From Neisseria sp. (GTDB taxonomy: Bacteria > Pseudomonadota > Gammaproteobacteria > Burkholderiales > Neisseriaceae), in the NCBI GenBank assembly GCA_030528455.1, contig JAUMYW010000008.1, forward strand, positions 1 to 64,000: a stretch of DNA of 64,000 nucleotides, given 5' to 3'. Positions 18,777 through 27,893 of this stretch are shown in pieces. Position numbers and translations under genes: made by a program. Under the pieces are notes generated by a model. The model searched no databases, was not told the origin of the DNA, and worked only from the letters and a program-made list of their open reading frames with translations. Position 1 is the stretch's first letter, and each line of letters begins with the position of its first letter.

Positions 18777-19955
18777 ATGACCCAGACACTCCATCCCGAA
18801 ACGCTGGCAATACGCGGATCCAAACTCCAAACACAATACAACGAACACAATCAGGCGCTGTTTCTGACCAGCAGCTTTATGTTCGATACTGCCGCAGACG
18901 GTGCGGCACTGTTTGCCGGACAAAAAGCAGGCTTTACATACAGCCGGACGGCCAATCCGACCGTAGCCGCGTTCAATCAGCGCGTCTCGCAGCTGGAAGG
19001 CGCGGAACAGTCGGTTTCCATGGCAACAGGCATGGCGGCCATTCAAGCTGCTTTGCTGACCTTTCTCGGCGCAGGCGACCATTTGGTGTGCAGCAGAAGC
19101 CTGTTCGGAACGACTATGGGTTTTCTGACCAACCACGTCAAACGTTTCGGCATCGATATTACTTTCGTTTCCCAAACGGATTTGAGCGAATGGCGTGCAG
19201 CTCTTCGCCTGAACACTAAAATGTTTTTCTTGGAAACGCCGTCCAATCCTTTGAACGAAGTGGCCGATTTGGAAAGCCTGGCTGCTATTGCGCATGAAAA
19301 CGGCGTGCTTTTGGCGGTGGACAACAGCTTTTTGACTCCGGCTTTGCAGCAGCCTTTGAAATGGGGCGCAGATTTGTCCGTGCAGTCGGCTACGAAAGCG
19401 ATTGACGGACAGGGGCGCGTACAGGGCGGCGTGGTGAGCGGTCGTGCCGAACTGATGAAAGAAGTCCAGCTTTATATGAACGCAGCAGGCGTATCGATGT
19501 CGCCGTTTCATGCTTGGACTTTGCTGAGCGGTTGCGAAACATTGTTTGTCCGTATGGAGAAGCAATGCGCCAATGCAGACAAACTGGCGGCTTGGTTGCG
19601 TTCCCATTCTCAAGTGAAAAATGTTTTTCATGCGGGTTTTGCCGACCACCCTCAGGCGGATTTGGTGAAAAAACAACAGGCTGCAGGCGGCATTGTGGTA
19701 GCGTTTGAAGTCGGAGGAGGCCAAGCGGCGGCTTGGAAGGTATTGGACAGTGTGGAAATTTTCTCGAAAACCGCCAATTTGGGCGATGTCCGTTCGACAA
19801 TTACCCATCCTTGGACAACCACGCACGGCAAAATGAGTGCAGAGGCCAAAAAGGAGGCCGGTATTCCGGAAGGCCTGCTGAGAATTTCTGTGGGCTTGGA
19901 ACACGCCGACGATTTGATTGCCGATTTGCAGCAGGCATTGGCCAAAGCCGTTTGA
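18777..19955 (+). CDS. metZ: O-succinylhomoserine sulfhydrylase
   Basis: PLP enzyme of the Cys/Met family that makes homocysteine directly from O-succinylhomoserine and sulfide. 392 residues, MetZ length. The PLP lysine lies in SATKAIDGQGRV, the MetZ-type context. FTYSRTANPTV, ETPSNPLNEV and the C-terminal RISVGLEHADDLIADL are typical. Linkage to cvpA-purF is also known from Pseudomonas metZ. MetB or MetC functions are less likely given the DGQGR block. The ATG at 18777 follows an AGGAAAAAAAC site. Confidence 0.92.
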   Translation: MTQTLHPETLAIRGSKLQTQYNEHNQALFLTSSFMFDTAADGAALFAGQKAGFTYSRTANPTVAAFNQRVSQLEGAEQSVSMATGMAAIQAALLTFLGAGDHLVCSRSLFGTTMGFLTNHVKRFGIDITFVSQTDLSEWRAALRLNTKMFFLETPSNPLNEVADLESLAAIAHENGVLLAVDNSFLTPALQQPLKWGADLSVQSATKAIDGQGRVQGGVVSGRAELMKEVQLYMNAAGVSMSPFHAWTLLSGCETLFVRMEKQCANADKLAAWLRSHSQVKNVFHAGFADHPQADLVKKQQAAGGIVVAFEVGGGQAAAWKVLDSVEIFSKTANLGDVRSTITHPWTTTHGKMSAEAKKEAGIPEGLLRISVGLEHADDLIADLQQALAKAV

Positions 19956-20003
19956 GCCGGGATTCTTAATTTGCAGACGGCTGTTAACAGATAGGAATAC
20001 GAT

Positions 20004-20219
20004 ATGAGCGAAGCGGAGTTTTCCAGTTGGGCATTAAAAATCTGTCTGACGGTTCTTATTATCTTTTTGGGCTTTATTGTTTACGATTTGGGCAAAAAAT
20101 CCAATGCCGGAAAATTCGGTATGTTCATCCTGTTTTTGGTACTGGGATTGGGCGTGTTCGGATTTTTGTTTAAAGAACTGATGGTACAGCCTTTGTTGGA
20201 TTTTTTTATTAATAAGTAA
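20004..20219 (+). CDS. DUF2788 small membrane protein
   Basis: 71 residues with two membrane helices (LKICLTVLIIFLGFIVYDLG and FGMFILFLVLGLGVFGFLF), joined by a short basic turn KKSNAGK. The length and layout match DUF2788, a family of unknown function in beta- and gamma-proteobacteria. It lies 48 bp after metZ, across one single DUS, and ends before a DUS terminator, so it may share the metZ transcript. Confidence 0.8.
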   Translation: MSEAEFSSWALKICLTVLIIFLGFIVYDLGKKSNAGKFGMFILFLVLGLGVFGFLFKELMVQPLLDFFINK

Positions 20220-20225
20220 ACATAT

Positions 20226-20252
20226 GCCGTCTGCAGATATTTTGCAGACGGC
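20226..20252 (+). terminator. DUS-pair terminator
   Basis: GCCGTCTGCA (20226-20235) and TGCAGACGGC (20243-20252), 7-nt loop, followed by CTTTT. It is 6 bp after the DUF2788 stop. Confidence 0.75.
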
Positions 20253-20273
20253 CTTTTACAGTCGGGATTTGCC

Positions 20274-21320
20274 GTGTTTGCCTATATTTTGAAACGTTTG
20301 CTGCTGCTGGTGCCGACTGTGTTCGGTATTTTGGCTTTGACGTTTGCCGTTATCCAATTTGTTCCCGGCGGGCCGGTCGATCAATTGGCGGCGCAGCTGT
20401 CGGGCAGCGGCATTCCAGGAGAAGTGGCTGCCGGTGTGGCGCATGGAGCGGGACAGGGGGGAGTGCTGGCTGCGGAAGAATTGGCCAAGCTCAATACTCT
20501 GTATGGTTTCGACAAGCCTCCCTTGCAGCGTTTTATGGAAATGATTGGGCGGTTTTTGCGTTTTGATTTGGGAGAAAGTTTCTTTCATCATGCAACGGTT
20601 GCCGAATTGGTGCGGCAGAAAATGCCGGTATCGATGAGCTTGGGTTTGTGGACGTTTTTCCTGACATATCTCATTTGTATTCCCTTGGGGATTGTCAAAG
20701 CCGTGAAGGATGGCAGTCGTTTCGATGTGTTCAGCGGCGTGCTGATTGTAGTCGCTTATACGGTTCCGCCGTTTGTTTTGGGACTGGCTTTGCTGGTTTT
20801 GTTCGGAGGCGGCAGTTTTTGGAGCTGGTTTCCGCAGGGAGGTTTGGTCGGAGACGATTGGGAAACACTCTCATGGTCGGCGAAAATTGCCGATTATCTG
20901 TGGCATATCGCCTTGCCGGTTACTGCTTCGGTGGCGGGCAATCTGGCAGTGATGACGGTATTGACGAAAAACGTTTTTTTGGAAGAAATCCGCCGCCAAT
21001 ATGTGCTGACTGCCAGGGCAAAAGGTTTGAGTCGGCGGCAGATTCTGACCCGTCATGTTTTCCGTAATGCCATGATCCCCCTAGTTACCGGCTTTCCGGC
21101 AGCATTTATCGGCGCGTTTTTTACCGGCAGCCTTTTGATTGAGACTCTGTTTTCCTTAGACGGCTTGGGTCTGCTGTCCTACGAATCGGTAGTGAAGCGC
21201 GATTATCCTGTGGTAATGGGAACGCTTTACGTTTTCACACTGATGGGGTTGGCGGCAAAATTGCTGTCTGATTTGTCGTATGCCTGGATTGATCCGCGCA
21301 TTCATTTCGGCGGCCGCTGA
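20274..21320 (+). CDS. Peptide-type ABC transporter permease (YejB-like), unaccompanied
   Basis: 348 residues of the binding-protein-dependent permease family. The N-terminal YILKRLLLLVPTVFGILALTF, the VPGGPVDQL motif and the EAA-loop region (YVLTARAKGLSRRQILTRHVFRNAMIPLVTG) all fit OppB/DppB/YejB; the length and PGGPVDQ resemble YejB best. About six helices are seen. It starts at GTG 20274 with only a weak ribosome site and lies downstream of a terminator. No partner permease, ATPase or binding protein is adjacent. It must use subunits encoded elsewhere, or be a leftover. Confidence 0.85.
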   Translation: MFAYILKRLLLLVPTVFGILALTFAVIQFVPGGPVDQLAAQLSGSGIPGEVAAGVAHGAGQGGVLAAEELAKLNTLYGFDKPPLQRFMEMIGRFLRFDLGESFFHHATVAELVRQKMPVSMSLGLWTFFLTYLICIPLGIVKAVKDGSRFDVFSGVLIVVAYTVPPFVLGLALLVLFGGGSFWSWFPQGGLVGDDWETLSWSAKIADYLWHIALPVTASVAGNLAVMTVLTKNVFLEEIRRQYVLTARAKGLSRRQILTRHVFRNAMIPLVTGFPAAFIGAFFTGSLLIETLFSLDGLGLLSYESVVKRDYPVVMGTLYVFTLMGLAAKLLSDLSYAWIDPRIHFGGR

Positions 21321-21334
21321 CGAGCCGCTCTCGG

Positions 21335-21361
21335 TGCCGTCTGCAGGTGTTGCAGACGGCA
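21335..21361 (+). terminator. Facing DUS pair behind the permease gene
   Basis: GCCGTCTGCA (21336-21345) and TGCAGACGGC (21351-21360), 5-nt loop, 15 bp after the stop. The T-run is weak. Confidence 0.55.
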
Positions 21362-21412
21362 TTCTGCATGAATAAAACGAATAACCAATGCAAAATAAAA
21401 GAAAAAGAACTC

Positions 21413-21435
21413 ATATTGTATTTTTGTTACAATAT
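21413..21435 (+). promoter_or_regulatory. Palindromic operator overlapping an extended -10
   Basis: A perfect 8-bp dyad, atattgta (21413-21420) and tacaatat (21428-21435), with a 7-bp centre, 29 bp upstream of the MFS gene. The right arm includes TGTTACAAT, an extended -10 form (21425-21433). That geometry suits a repressor site. The regulator is unknown. Confidence 0.5.
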
Positions 21436-21464
21436 CCGACTATTTTGAACATTGGGGGGAATAT

Positions 21465-23003
21465 ATGTCGTTTCTCGACCGAAAATACACAGTCGCACCG
21501 GAAAACTATAACCGCTGGCTGGTGCCGCCGGCAGCATTGGCCGTACATCTTTCCATCGGCCAGATTTACGCTTATTCGGTGTTTAACGCGCCGTTGACCA
21601 GGCTTGTCGGCATCACGCAATCCGCGCCCGAAGATTGGCAACTGACAACGGTCGGCTGGATTTTCAGCATTGCTCTGGCCGTATTGGGCGCATCGGCGGC
21701 AATGTTCGGCACATGGATGGAGCGGGTCGGACCGCGCAAAGCCATGTTTGCTGCTGCCTGCTGTTTCGGTGCGGGTTTCTGGGTGGCCGCCCTGGGCGTG
21801 CAGACGCACAATCTCTGGCTGCTTTATTTGGGCAACGGCGTATTGGGCGGCATCGGTTTGGGATTGGGCTACATCGGTCCGGTTTCCACACTGATGAAAT
21901 GGTTTCCCGACAAACCGGGCATGGCAACAGGTTTGGCGATTATGGGTTTCGGAGGGGGCGCAATGTTAGCCTCGCCTTTGTCGGTTGCTCTGATGAATTA
22001 TTTTGCTTCGCCTGTTTCGGTAGGTGTGGCGGAAACCTTTGCCGTGCTGGGCGCACTGTATTTCGTGTTTATGATGTTCGGCGTGTGGACGATTAAAGTA
22101 CCTGCAGACGGCTGGAAACCGGCCGGTTTCACCGCTCCAAAACCCAAAGGTCTGATGACGCAAAACCATGTCAGTGCGTCCAAAGCGGTGAAAACGCCGC
22201 AATTCTGGCTTTTGTTTGCTGTGCTGTGCTTGAACGTTACTGCCGGTATCGGTGTATTGGGGCAGGCTTCCGTGATGATTCAGGAATTGTTTTCGGAAGC
22301 ATCGGTCGGTGCGCAGGCGGCCGTGTCGGCTGCAGCTGCCGCAGGTTTTGTCGGTCTGCTGAGCCTGTTTAATATGGGGGGCCGCTTTTTCTGGTCGAGC
22401 ATTTCCGACAAAATCGGCAGAAAAGCAACTTATACCGCGTTTTTCGTACTCGGCTCCCTGCTTTACTTTGCCGTTCCCTCTATCGGCGATGGTGGTAATA
22501 AGGTATTGTTCGTAATCGGATTCTGCGTGATTATGTCGATGTACGGCGGCGGTTTTGCGGCGATTCCGGCTTATTTGAAGGATTTGTTCGGCACTTACCA
22601 GGTCGGAGCCATTCACGGCCGTTTGCTCCTGGCATGGTCTCTGGCGGCAGTATTGGGGCCGGTGCTGGTCAATTATATCCGTCAGAGTCAAATCGAGAGC
22701 GGCGTGCCGGCCGCACAGGCATACAGTATTACCATGTATATTATGGCGGGGTTGCTGATTGTCGGTCTGTTATGCAATTTGGCGGTTAAAGCCGTGCATC
22801 ACAAGCATCACGAGCAAAGTATCGCCCAAGCAGCGGGTAGCGGTAATCCTGATGACGAAACCGCTGTTTCCGATGCTTATCTTTTGGCCGGCGCGTTGTC
22901 GCACGGCGGCTGGCAGGTGTGGTGGCGCTGGCTGCTGGTTGGTTTGCCTTTGGCTTACGGCGTGCTGATGGTGTTTGCTAAAGTGCTGGATTTATTCCGT
23001 TGA
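21465..23003 (+). CDS. MFS transporter, OFA (oxalate/formate antiporter-like) family
   Basis: 512 residues with 12 predicted helices. The N-terminal RWLVPPAALAVHLSIGQIYAYSVF and the LGYIGPVSTLMKWFPDKPGMATGLAIMGFGGGA block are characteristic of OFA-family and YhjX-type carriers. A FSSISDKIGRK-type loop (FWSSISDKIGRKATY) marks the second half. A His-rich loop (HHKHHEQS) lies near residue 447. Substrate is not readable from sequence; monocarboxylates such as pyruvate are plausible from YhjX. Preceded by a dyad operator and a GGGGGAATAT site, followed by a strong terminator, so it is monocistronic. Confidence 0.85.
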   Translation: MSFLDRKYTVAPENYNRWLVPPAALAVHLSIGQIYAYSVFNAPLTRLVGITQSAPEDWQLTTVGWIFSIALAVLGASAAMFGTWMERVGPRKAMFAAACCFGAGFWVAALGVQTHNLWLLYLGNGVLGGIGLGLGYIGPVSTLMKWFPDKPGMATGLAIMGFGGGAMLASPLSVALMNYFASPVSVGVAETFAVLGALYFVFMMFGVWTIKVPADGWKPAGFTAPKPKGLMTQNHVSASKAVKTPQFWLLFAVLCLNVTAGIGVLGQASVMIQELFSEASVGAQAAVSAAAAAGFVGLLSLFNMGGRFFWSSISDKIGRKATYTAFFVLGSLLYFAVPSIGDGGNKVLFVIGFCVIMSMYGGGFAAIPAYLKDLFGTYQVGAIHGRLLLAWSLAAVLGPVLVNYIRQSQIESGVPAAQAYSITMYIMAGLLIVGLLCNLAVKAVHHKHHEQSIAQAAGSGNPDDETAVSDAYLLAGALSHGGWQVWWRWLLVGLPLAYGVLMVFAKVLDLFR

Positions 23004-23011
23004 ATCATTTG

Positions 23012-23041
23012 CCGGAGGATGTTGCAATCTTCCGGTTTTTT
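23012..23041 (+). terminator. Intrinsic terminator of the MFS gene
   Basis: Stem ccggaggat / atcttccgg with one G.U pair and a 6-nt loop, then six T. Confidence 0.85.
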
Positions 23042-23095
23042 ACGGTGAAAATCGGAGATGCCGGTAAGGTTCGTCTGGTTTTGACAATGCCGTAA

Positions 23096-23124
23096 AAAGC
23101 CGTCTGCAAGGTGCAGACGGCTTT
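23096..23124 (-). terminator. DUS-pair hairpin behind pqiC
   Basis: 13-bp arms around facing DUS (23096-23108 and 23112-23124) with only a 3-nt loop, 12 bp past the pqiC stop on the minus strand; TTT follows. Confidence 0.7.
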
Positions 23125-23135
23125 GTTTGGCTGTT

Positions 23136-23654
23136 TTAGCGGGCGATGTGTTCGGCAGCCCGGCCCAGACCTTGTGAAAGTGATTGCAGCATGGCCGGAT
23201 AGCCGTCGCCCTGTTGCGGTGTTTCGATGCGGAAGTTCCGGCCAGTGCCGTCGGGCCAGCGGCTGTAACCCTGCACCAGAGTGTGTCCGAGATAACTGCC
23301 GTTGAAAGCTTCGAGATAAACAGTCAGGGTCTGGGCGGAGTTGCTGCGTTTGACGGGAGTGAAGCGGTATGTGCGGTCGAGACGGTTCAATTCATTGGCC
23401 AAACGCGCTTCGGCGGCTTGCTCCAACGGTACGGCCCAAAGGTGTCGGCGTGCCGGATGGAGGCTGTATGCGTCGGTTCTGTAAACCGGGCCGCCGTGTT
23501 GCAGCGGTTCGGCCAATACGACTTTGAGGGCAAGTTCGCGGCCTTGTCTCTCGGGCAGAATGTAGGCACTGTCCGGCAGGGTGAGATATTGTATGCTTTG
23601 CGGTGAGGAACAGGCCGACAACAGCAGTATGGCGGCGGTCAGTGTGCGTTTCAT
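23136..23654 (-). CDS. pqiC: PqiC-type outer-membrane lipoprotein (ABC-type transport auxiliary, DUF330)
   Basis: 172 residues. A lipoprotein signal ends in LLSAC (Cys15), followed by the DUF330-like SIQYLTLPDSAYILP opening. In E. coli, PqiC anchors the periplasmic PqiB tube to the outer membrane in an MCE lipid-transport system. The ATG overlaps the pqiB stop codon by one base (TAATG), so translation is coupled. Last gene of a three-gene operon. Confidence 0.85.
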   Translation of the reverse strand: MKRTLTAAILLLSACSSPQSIQYLTLPDSAYILPERQGRELALKVVLAEPLQHGGPVYRTDAYSLHPARRHLWAVPLEQAAEARLANELNRLDRTYRFTPVKRSNSAQTLTVYLEAFNGSYLGHTLVQGYSRWPDGTGRNFRIETPQQGDGYPAMLQSLSQGLGRAAEHIAR

Positions 23655-25279
23655 TATCGGCTTCCTTTCGGTACGGGGTCGCTGCTGTTCGGTGTGAAAA
23701 TCAGCGCGTTCGGTTGTTCTTTCAGAGTGTCGAGCAAGGGACGGACGTCGCTCAGGGTTTTGTCGAGCTTGTTCAGTGTGGTTTGAATGTCGCGGTACGC
23801 GGGTGATTCGGGCGACAGGCCGTTCAAGGTTTGGCGCAGTTCGGCCATAGTGCGGTTGAGTTCGGTCGGAATCTGCTGTGTCTGGTTTTGGCCGAGCAGA
23901 CGGTTGGCCTGTTTCAGGGTATTTTGCAATTCGCCGAGACTGCCGTTGATCCCGTCAACAGTTTTGTCCAGAGGAAGTTTGTTCAGCTTGTCGAGCAGTT
24001 GCGAAACTTGTGTTTGAAGGTCTTCCAATCCGCTGCTGCCGGCTGCTGCGATAACCGGATAGCCTCGGTATTCGGCGAACGGTTTGATGCGGTTTGCAGA
24101 CGGCTGTTCGCTCAATTCGATGCGTTGGCTGCCCAGTATGAGGTTGTCGCTTGCCAGATTGGCACTCAGGCCTTTGGCCAATGCCGTCTGCAGGGTGTTC
24201 TGCCAATAGGTTTGGGATTGTGCTTCTGTGTTCTGCTCAATCAGGCGGGGCTCGATGCGCAGACGTACCGGAATCCAGCCGTTTTGAAACAGTTTCAGGC
24301 TGTCGCTGCCTTGGAAATAGGGAACGTCGGATACGCTGCCGATTCGCAGGCCTTTGTAATCGACAGGTGCGCCGACGTTCAGGCCGCGGACGGATTGTTT
24401 GAAAAAGACGATGTAATACAGGGCGCGTCGGCCGGGAATGCTGTCGATGCTCTGCCGGTCGTTATGGATTTCGAAAGCATCTTCGCTTTTGACTGTGCCG
24501 ACGGTATCCGGTTCCGGCGTATCGAAAGCAACAGCCCCGGACAATAGTGCGGGCAGCGGCAGGCCGTCGATTTTCACGCCGCTGCTGCCGGTTCGGACGC
24601 TGATGCCGCTTTGCAGCCAGAAACGGCTGCTTTGGTTAATCAGTTTGTCGTTCGGTTGGGAAATGAAAACGGTATAGTTGACGCGGCGGGTTTGTGTGTC
24701 GAATTTGGCACTTTCTACCGTACCTACATTGAAGCCTTCGTACATGACGGGACTGCCGACTTCCAGCATTTTATGGTTGTTGCCCGATAATTTCAGACGG
24801 ATGCCGTTTTGGCCGATGGCGGTCAGAGGAGGCAGGTCGGCAACGGTAAAGTTATAGCGGCTTTCGGACGATTTGCCGGGCGTGAAGGCAATGTACGCTC
24901 CTGAGACCAGCGTGTTCAGACCTGAAATGCCGTTTTGGTCGATACGCGGTTTGACAATCCAAAATTGTGTGTCTTCCCGCATCAGATCGGCAGCATCGGC
25001 TCTCAGGCGTACTTTCAGTTCGACGCCTTTCAGGTCTTCAAGCAGACGGATTTTGTTGACGCGTCCGACTTCGACGTTCAGCACGCGTACGGCCGTATTG
25101 TTGACCTCGATGCCGTCTGCACTGTCGACCAGCAGCGTGATTTCGGGACCTGTGTTGCGGATGGTGTCGAATAAAAGCCAGGAGCCGGTGATGACGGCAA
25201 TCAGCGGTATCAGCCACACTAAAGAAGCGGCAGAATTGCTTTTTCTGACTTTGGCCGGGACGGGAGTATGTTCGTTCAT
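23654..25279 (-). CDS. pqiB: MCE-domain protein PqiB
   Basis: 541 residues from ATG 25279 (MNEHTPVPAKV); the open frame begins three codons earlier at a TTG. One membrane segment (LVWLIPLIAVITGSWLLF) is followed by three MCE domains, each recognisable by a GxxVxxxGxxVG-type turn (NTAVRVLNVEVGRV, SPVMYEGFNVGTV, APVDYKGLRIGSV). A helical C-terminus would form the tube tip. Three domains and this length indicate PqiB, not the seven-domain LetB. It would carry lipids across the periplasm. Starts 9 bp after the pqiA stop. Confidence 0.92.
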   Translation of the reverse strand: MNEHTPVPAKVRKSNSAASLVWLIPLIAVITGSWLLFDTIRNTGPEITLLVDSADGIEVNNTAVRVLNVEVGRVNKIRLLEDLKGVELKVRLRADAADLMREDTQFWIVKPRIDQNGISGLNTLVSGAYIAFTPGKSSESRYNFTVADLPPLTAIGQNGIRLKLSGNNHKMLEVGSPVMYEGFNVGTVESAKFDTQTRRVNYTVFISQPNDKLINQSSRFWLQSGISVRTGSSGVKIDGLPLPALLSGAVAFDTPEPDTVGTVKSEDAFEIHNDRQSIDSIPGRRALYYIVFFKQSVRGLNVGAPVDYKGLRIGSVSDVPYFQGSDSLKLFQNGWIPVRLRIEPRLIEQNTEAQSQTYWQNTLQTALAKGLSANLASDNLILGSQRIELSEQPSANRIKPFAEYRGYPVIAAAGSSGLEDLQTQVSQLLDKLNKLPLDKTVDGINGSLGELQNTLKQANRLLGQNQTQQIPTELNRTMAELRQTLNGLSPESPAYRDIQTTLNKLDKTLSDVRPLLDTLKEQPNALIFTPNSSDPVPKGSR

Positions 25280-25288
25280 AAAATCCAA

Positions 25289-26569
25289 TCATTTGTTATC
25301 GCTCTGCCGCTGTCTGTCCCACAGCAGCCGAGGATCGAAAAATAAAGCGGACAGCATGGTCAGCAGTACGACGATACAGAAATATACTGCCGCAGGTCCG
25401 GGCGAAACTTGGGCGACCGGCGTTTGGAAAGCCGTCATTAAAATGATGATGACGAAAATGTCAATCATCGACCAGCGGCCGACCATTTCGGTGATGCGGT
25501 ATAGGCGCGACAGAAGTTCTGCCCGTACCGGCAGGCCGAAATGTGCCGAGGCAATCAGAGTCGCCAGAGAAACGATTTTCAAAACCGGCACCATAATACT
25601 TGCACTGAAAATAATCGCCGCAACCAGTTTGTCGGTGCGCCACATTGTGATGATGCCGCTCATAATCGTACTGATTTCTACTTCCGCAGGATTGGACGTA
25701 ATCATAATCGGCAGCAGATTGGCAGGAATGTAAAGCACGAATGCCGCCAATAAAAAGGCGGAAGCCAGACTCAAACTTTTCGGCCTGCGCCGGAACAGAC
25801 GGTTGCCGCATACCTGGCAGACGGGTTCTGCAGACGGCCTGTGATAGAGGCATCGGCTGCAGCATATTCTGCCGTCTGTACTGCTGTTGCAGATCGGTGT
25901 CTGTCTGTGCAGGCGGTGGATTTGGAAATACACCCAATGCTCCGGCACAGCTGCTGCCAAGCGCGTCAGCAGTAGGCCCAATACAAACATCAGCCAGAAG
26001 GCCGGACCGAATTCCACCGTTACCATTGTGTGCAGTTTGATATATGCCACCAGAGTGGAAATAAAGAATACGTCCACCATCATCCACCCGCGTATCCTGA
26101 CCAGCATTCTGGTTGCGTGAAGCAGACCAGGCAGACGAATACCCTGCTGCAAAGCACCGTAAACATAAAAGCAGAGTACAACCAGCAGTACGGGTGTACC
26201 GAATGTAAACAGCAGCATGATTTCTGCCAGAAAACCGAAATTACCCGCAATCAGGGTTTTGACCATCATCGGCAGCGTGATGTATTCGTAAATTCCGGTC
26301 GAGCTTACTGTCATAAACTGCATGCCGTATACGCACAGCATCACAATGACAGCGGCCGATGCCAAAGCCAGAGGCAGCATAAAAGGTTGGCGTTCTATAC
26401 GGACAAAATCATGGCCGCAGCGGTGGCATGAGGCTTCTTCCCCCCTGTCCAATTCGGGAAGGGTATTGCCTGCTCCGCATTCCGGACAATCCAAATCATG
26501 GACGGGCAATGTAGCCGGTATGCGCGGAGTGCGGATATGGCGGCCTGCCTTTCGGGAAACTTTTTTCAT
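25289..26569 (-). CDS. pqiA: Paraquat-inducible protein A
   Basis: 426 residues from ATG 26569 (MKKVSRKAG); a TTG at 26596 would be a longer, less likely start. It holds two PqiA repeats, each with zinc-ribbon cysteines before membrane helices: CPECG...CHRCG near residues 28-50 and CSRC...CQVCG near the middle. Each repeat has four helices (eight in all). PqiA is thought to be the inner-membrane partner of PqiB. The operon order pqiA-pqiB-pqiC matches E. coli. The fold contains IPANLLPIM, a hallmark of the second repeat. Confidence 0.92.
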   Translation of the reverse strand: MKKVSRKAGRHIRTPRIPATLPVHDLDCPECGAGNTLPELDRGEEASCHRCGHDFVRIERQPFMLPLALASAAVIVMLCVYGMQFMTVSSTGIYEYITLPMMVKTLIAGNFGFLAEIMLLFTFGTPVLLVVLCFYVYGALQQGIRLPGLLHATRMLVRIRGWMMVDVFFISTLVAYIKLHTMVTVEFGPAFWLMFVLGLLLTRLAAAVPEHWVYFQIHRLHRQTPICNSSTDGRICCSRCLYHRPSAEPVCQVCGNRLFRRRPKSLSLASAFLLAAFVLYIPANLLPIMITSNPAEVEISTIMSGIITMWRTDKLVAAIIFSASIMVPVLKIVSLATLIASAHFGLPVRAELLSRLYRITEMVGRWSMIDIFVIIILMTAFQTPVAQVSPGPAAVYFCIVVLLTMLSALFFDPRLLWDRQRQSDNK

Positions 26570-26670
26570 GCCTCGGGCAGTCGGATAAAACCACAAATCA
26601 TATCAGAAAAAGCGTCATCTTTTAACGAAAGAAGGGGTTGCAAACCAAAATCGTCGGCAAGAAATAATCT

Positions 26671-27893
26671 TTAATCCGGCGGGCAGGGAGCGATACGCCC
26701 CTGCTGCAAATGCAGCACCCGGTCGCAAATGCCCAAAGTGGATAAACGGTGGCTGACCAAAATCACGATTTTGTCGGTTTTTTGCTGCAACAGGGTTTGC
26801 AGTATCAGAGCTTCGTTGAGGCTGTCCAGATTGCTGGTGGGCTCGTCCAGCAGCCATACCGAAGCATTATGCAGAAAGGCGCGCGCCAGGCTGAGCCGTT
26901 GTTTTTCGCCGTCGGAAAACAAGGCCCCGTGTTCCGGCACCACCGTATCGTAGCCTTGCGGCAGTGCCATAATCCGATCGTGGATATTGGCCATTTTTGC
27001 TGTTGCTTCCACTTCGTCGCGACCGGCACCGCGCCGAGCCATCATTGCAACACCGCCCTGGCATTCATAATCAAAGCTGACTCCGTCTGCTTCCAATGTT
27101 TTTACTTCGCTCAAATCGGTTTGGTTGCGTATTTCTTCCACCGCCGTCGGCTCGACCAGCAGTGCCAACACTCGTTCGGTGGCGGACAGGGTTTGCGGCA
27201 GACTGGCAGACAAATTGCTCAGTGCTACAAACGGGCCGTAACTGGCCAATAAAGTGATCACCGCCGCCAGTGCGCCGTCAAAGCCGATTTGCCCGACGGC
27301 CAACAAATACAGCACCAGTACCAGTATCAAGAGATTGCTGCCGGCCAGCAGTGCTTCGGTATGGCCGCGTACCGCTGCCTCATGCTCTTTGGCGCGGCGG
27401 AAAGAAGCGTTAAGGGCTTGGCTGTGCTGTTTCAGTGCCTGCAAACGCGTGTCGCGCAGGCCGCGCACGGTATCCAGAAAAAATGCCGACAGTGCGCCCA
27501 TTTGCTTGCGGTATTCGCAGCTCAAAGCCTGCCTGCCCCGCGCCAGCCGCTGCGGCAGCCAATAGGCTAGGGCGGTGTAGACCAGTAGGGCGGCAACGGC
27601 CAGCGGCCAGGCGATTTGCGCCAAAAACAGGCTGAAAGTGGCTGCGGGGAGCAGCGTAATCAGAATCGGTGCAATAGTATGGGCGTAAAACACCTCGATC
27701 AGCTCCACATCGGTGGTGATCACGCTTACCAACTGGCCGGCATCGCGGCGGTTGAGTTTTTGGAACGACTGGCGGCGCAGGGCATCCAAGATATGGTTGC
27801 GCAGCAGCGCGCAAGCAGCAAAGCCGGGGTCAGCGGCTCGACCAAACGCAGCAGCGCACCAACCGTGCGCCAGCCCGATGCAGATTTAGTCAT
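26671..27893 (-). pseudogene. Second fused ABC transporter (TM-NBD) of a pair, with two deletions
   Basis: The start at 27893 (MTKSASGWRTVGALLRLVEPLTPALL) overlaps the end of the preceding ABC gene by 8 bp. After about 28 residues the frame breaks. The family sequence resumes in another frame (LLRNHILDALRRQSFQKL...VEVFYAHTIAPI-type), implying loss of roughly 80-90 residues including early helices. A second, in-frame gap removes the part of the nucleotide-binding domain between VSFDYECQG and GRDEVEATAKMANIHDR. Walker A and the Q-loop are absent, while the signature-like FSDGEKQRLSLARAF, Walker B (VWLLDEPTSNLD) and the H-loop (SHR) remain. It cannot be a working ATPase. Confidence 0.8.

Noticed and set aside
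18372-19904. 510-codon minus-strand frame
   Set aside because: Shadow of purF and metZ, both strongly supported on the plus strand.
20455-20462. Run of six G in the lone permease gene as a phase-variation tract
   Set aside because: The run is short and the frame through it is intact, so there is no sign of slippage control.
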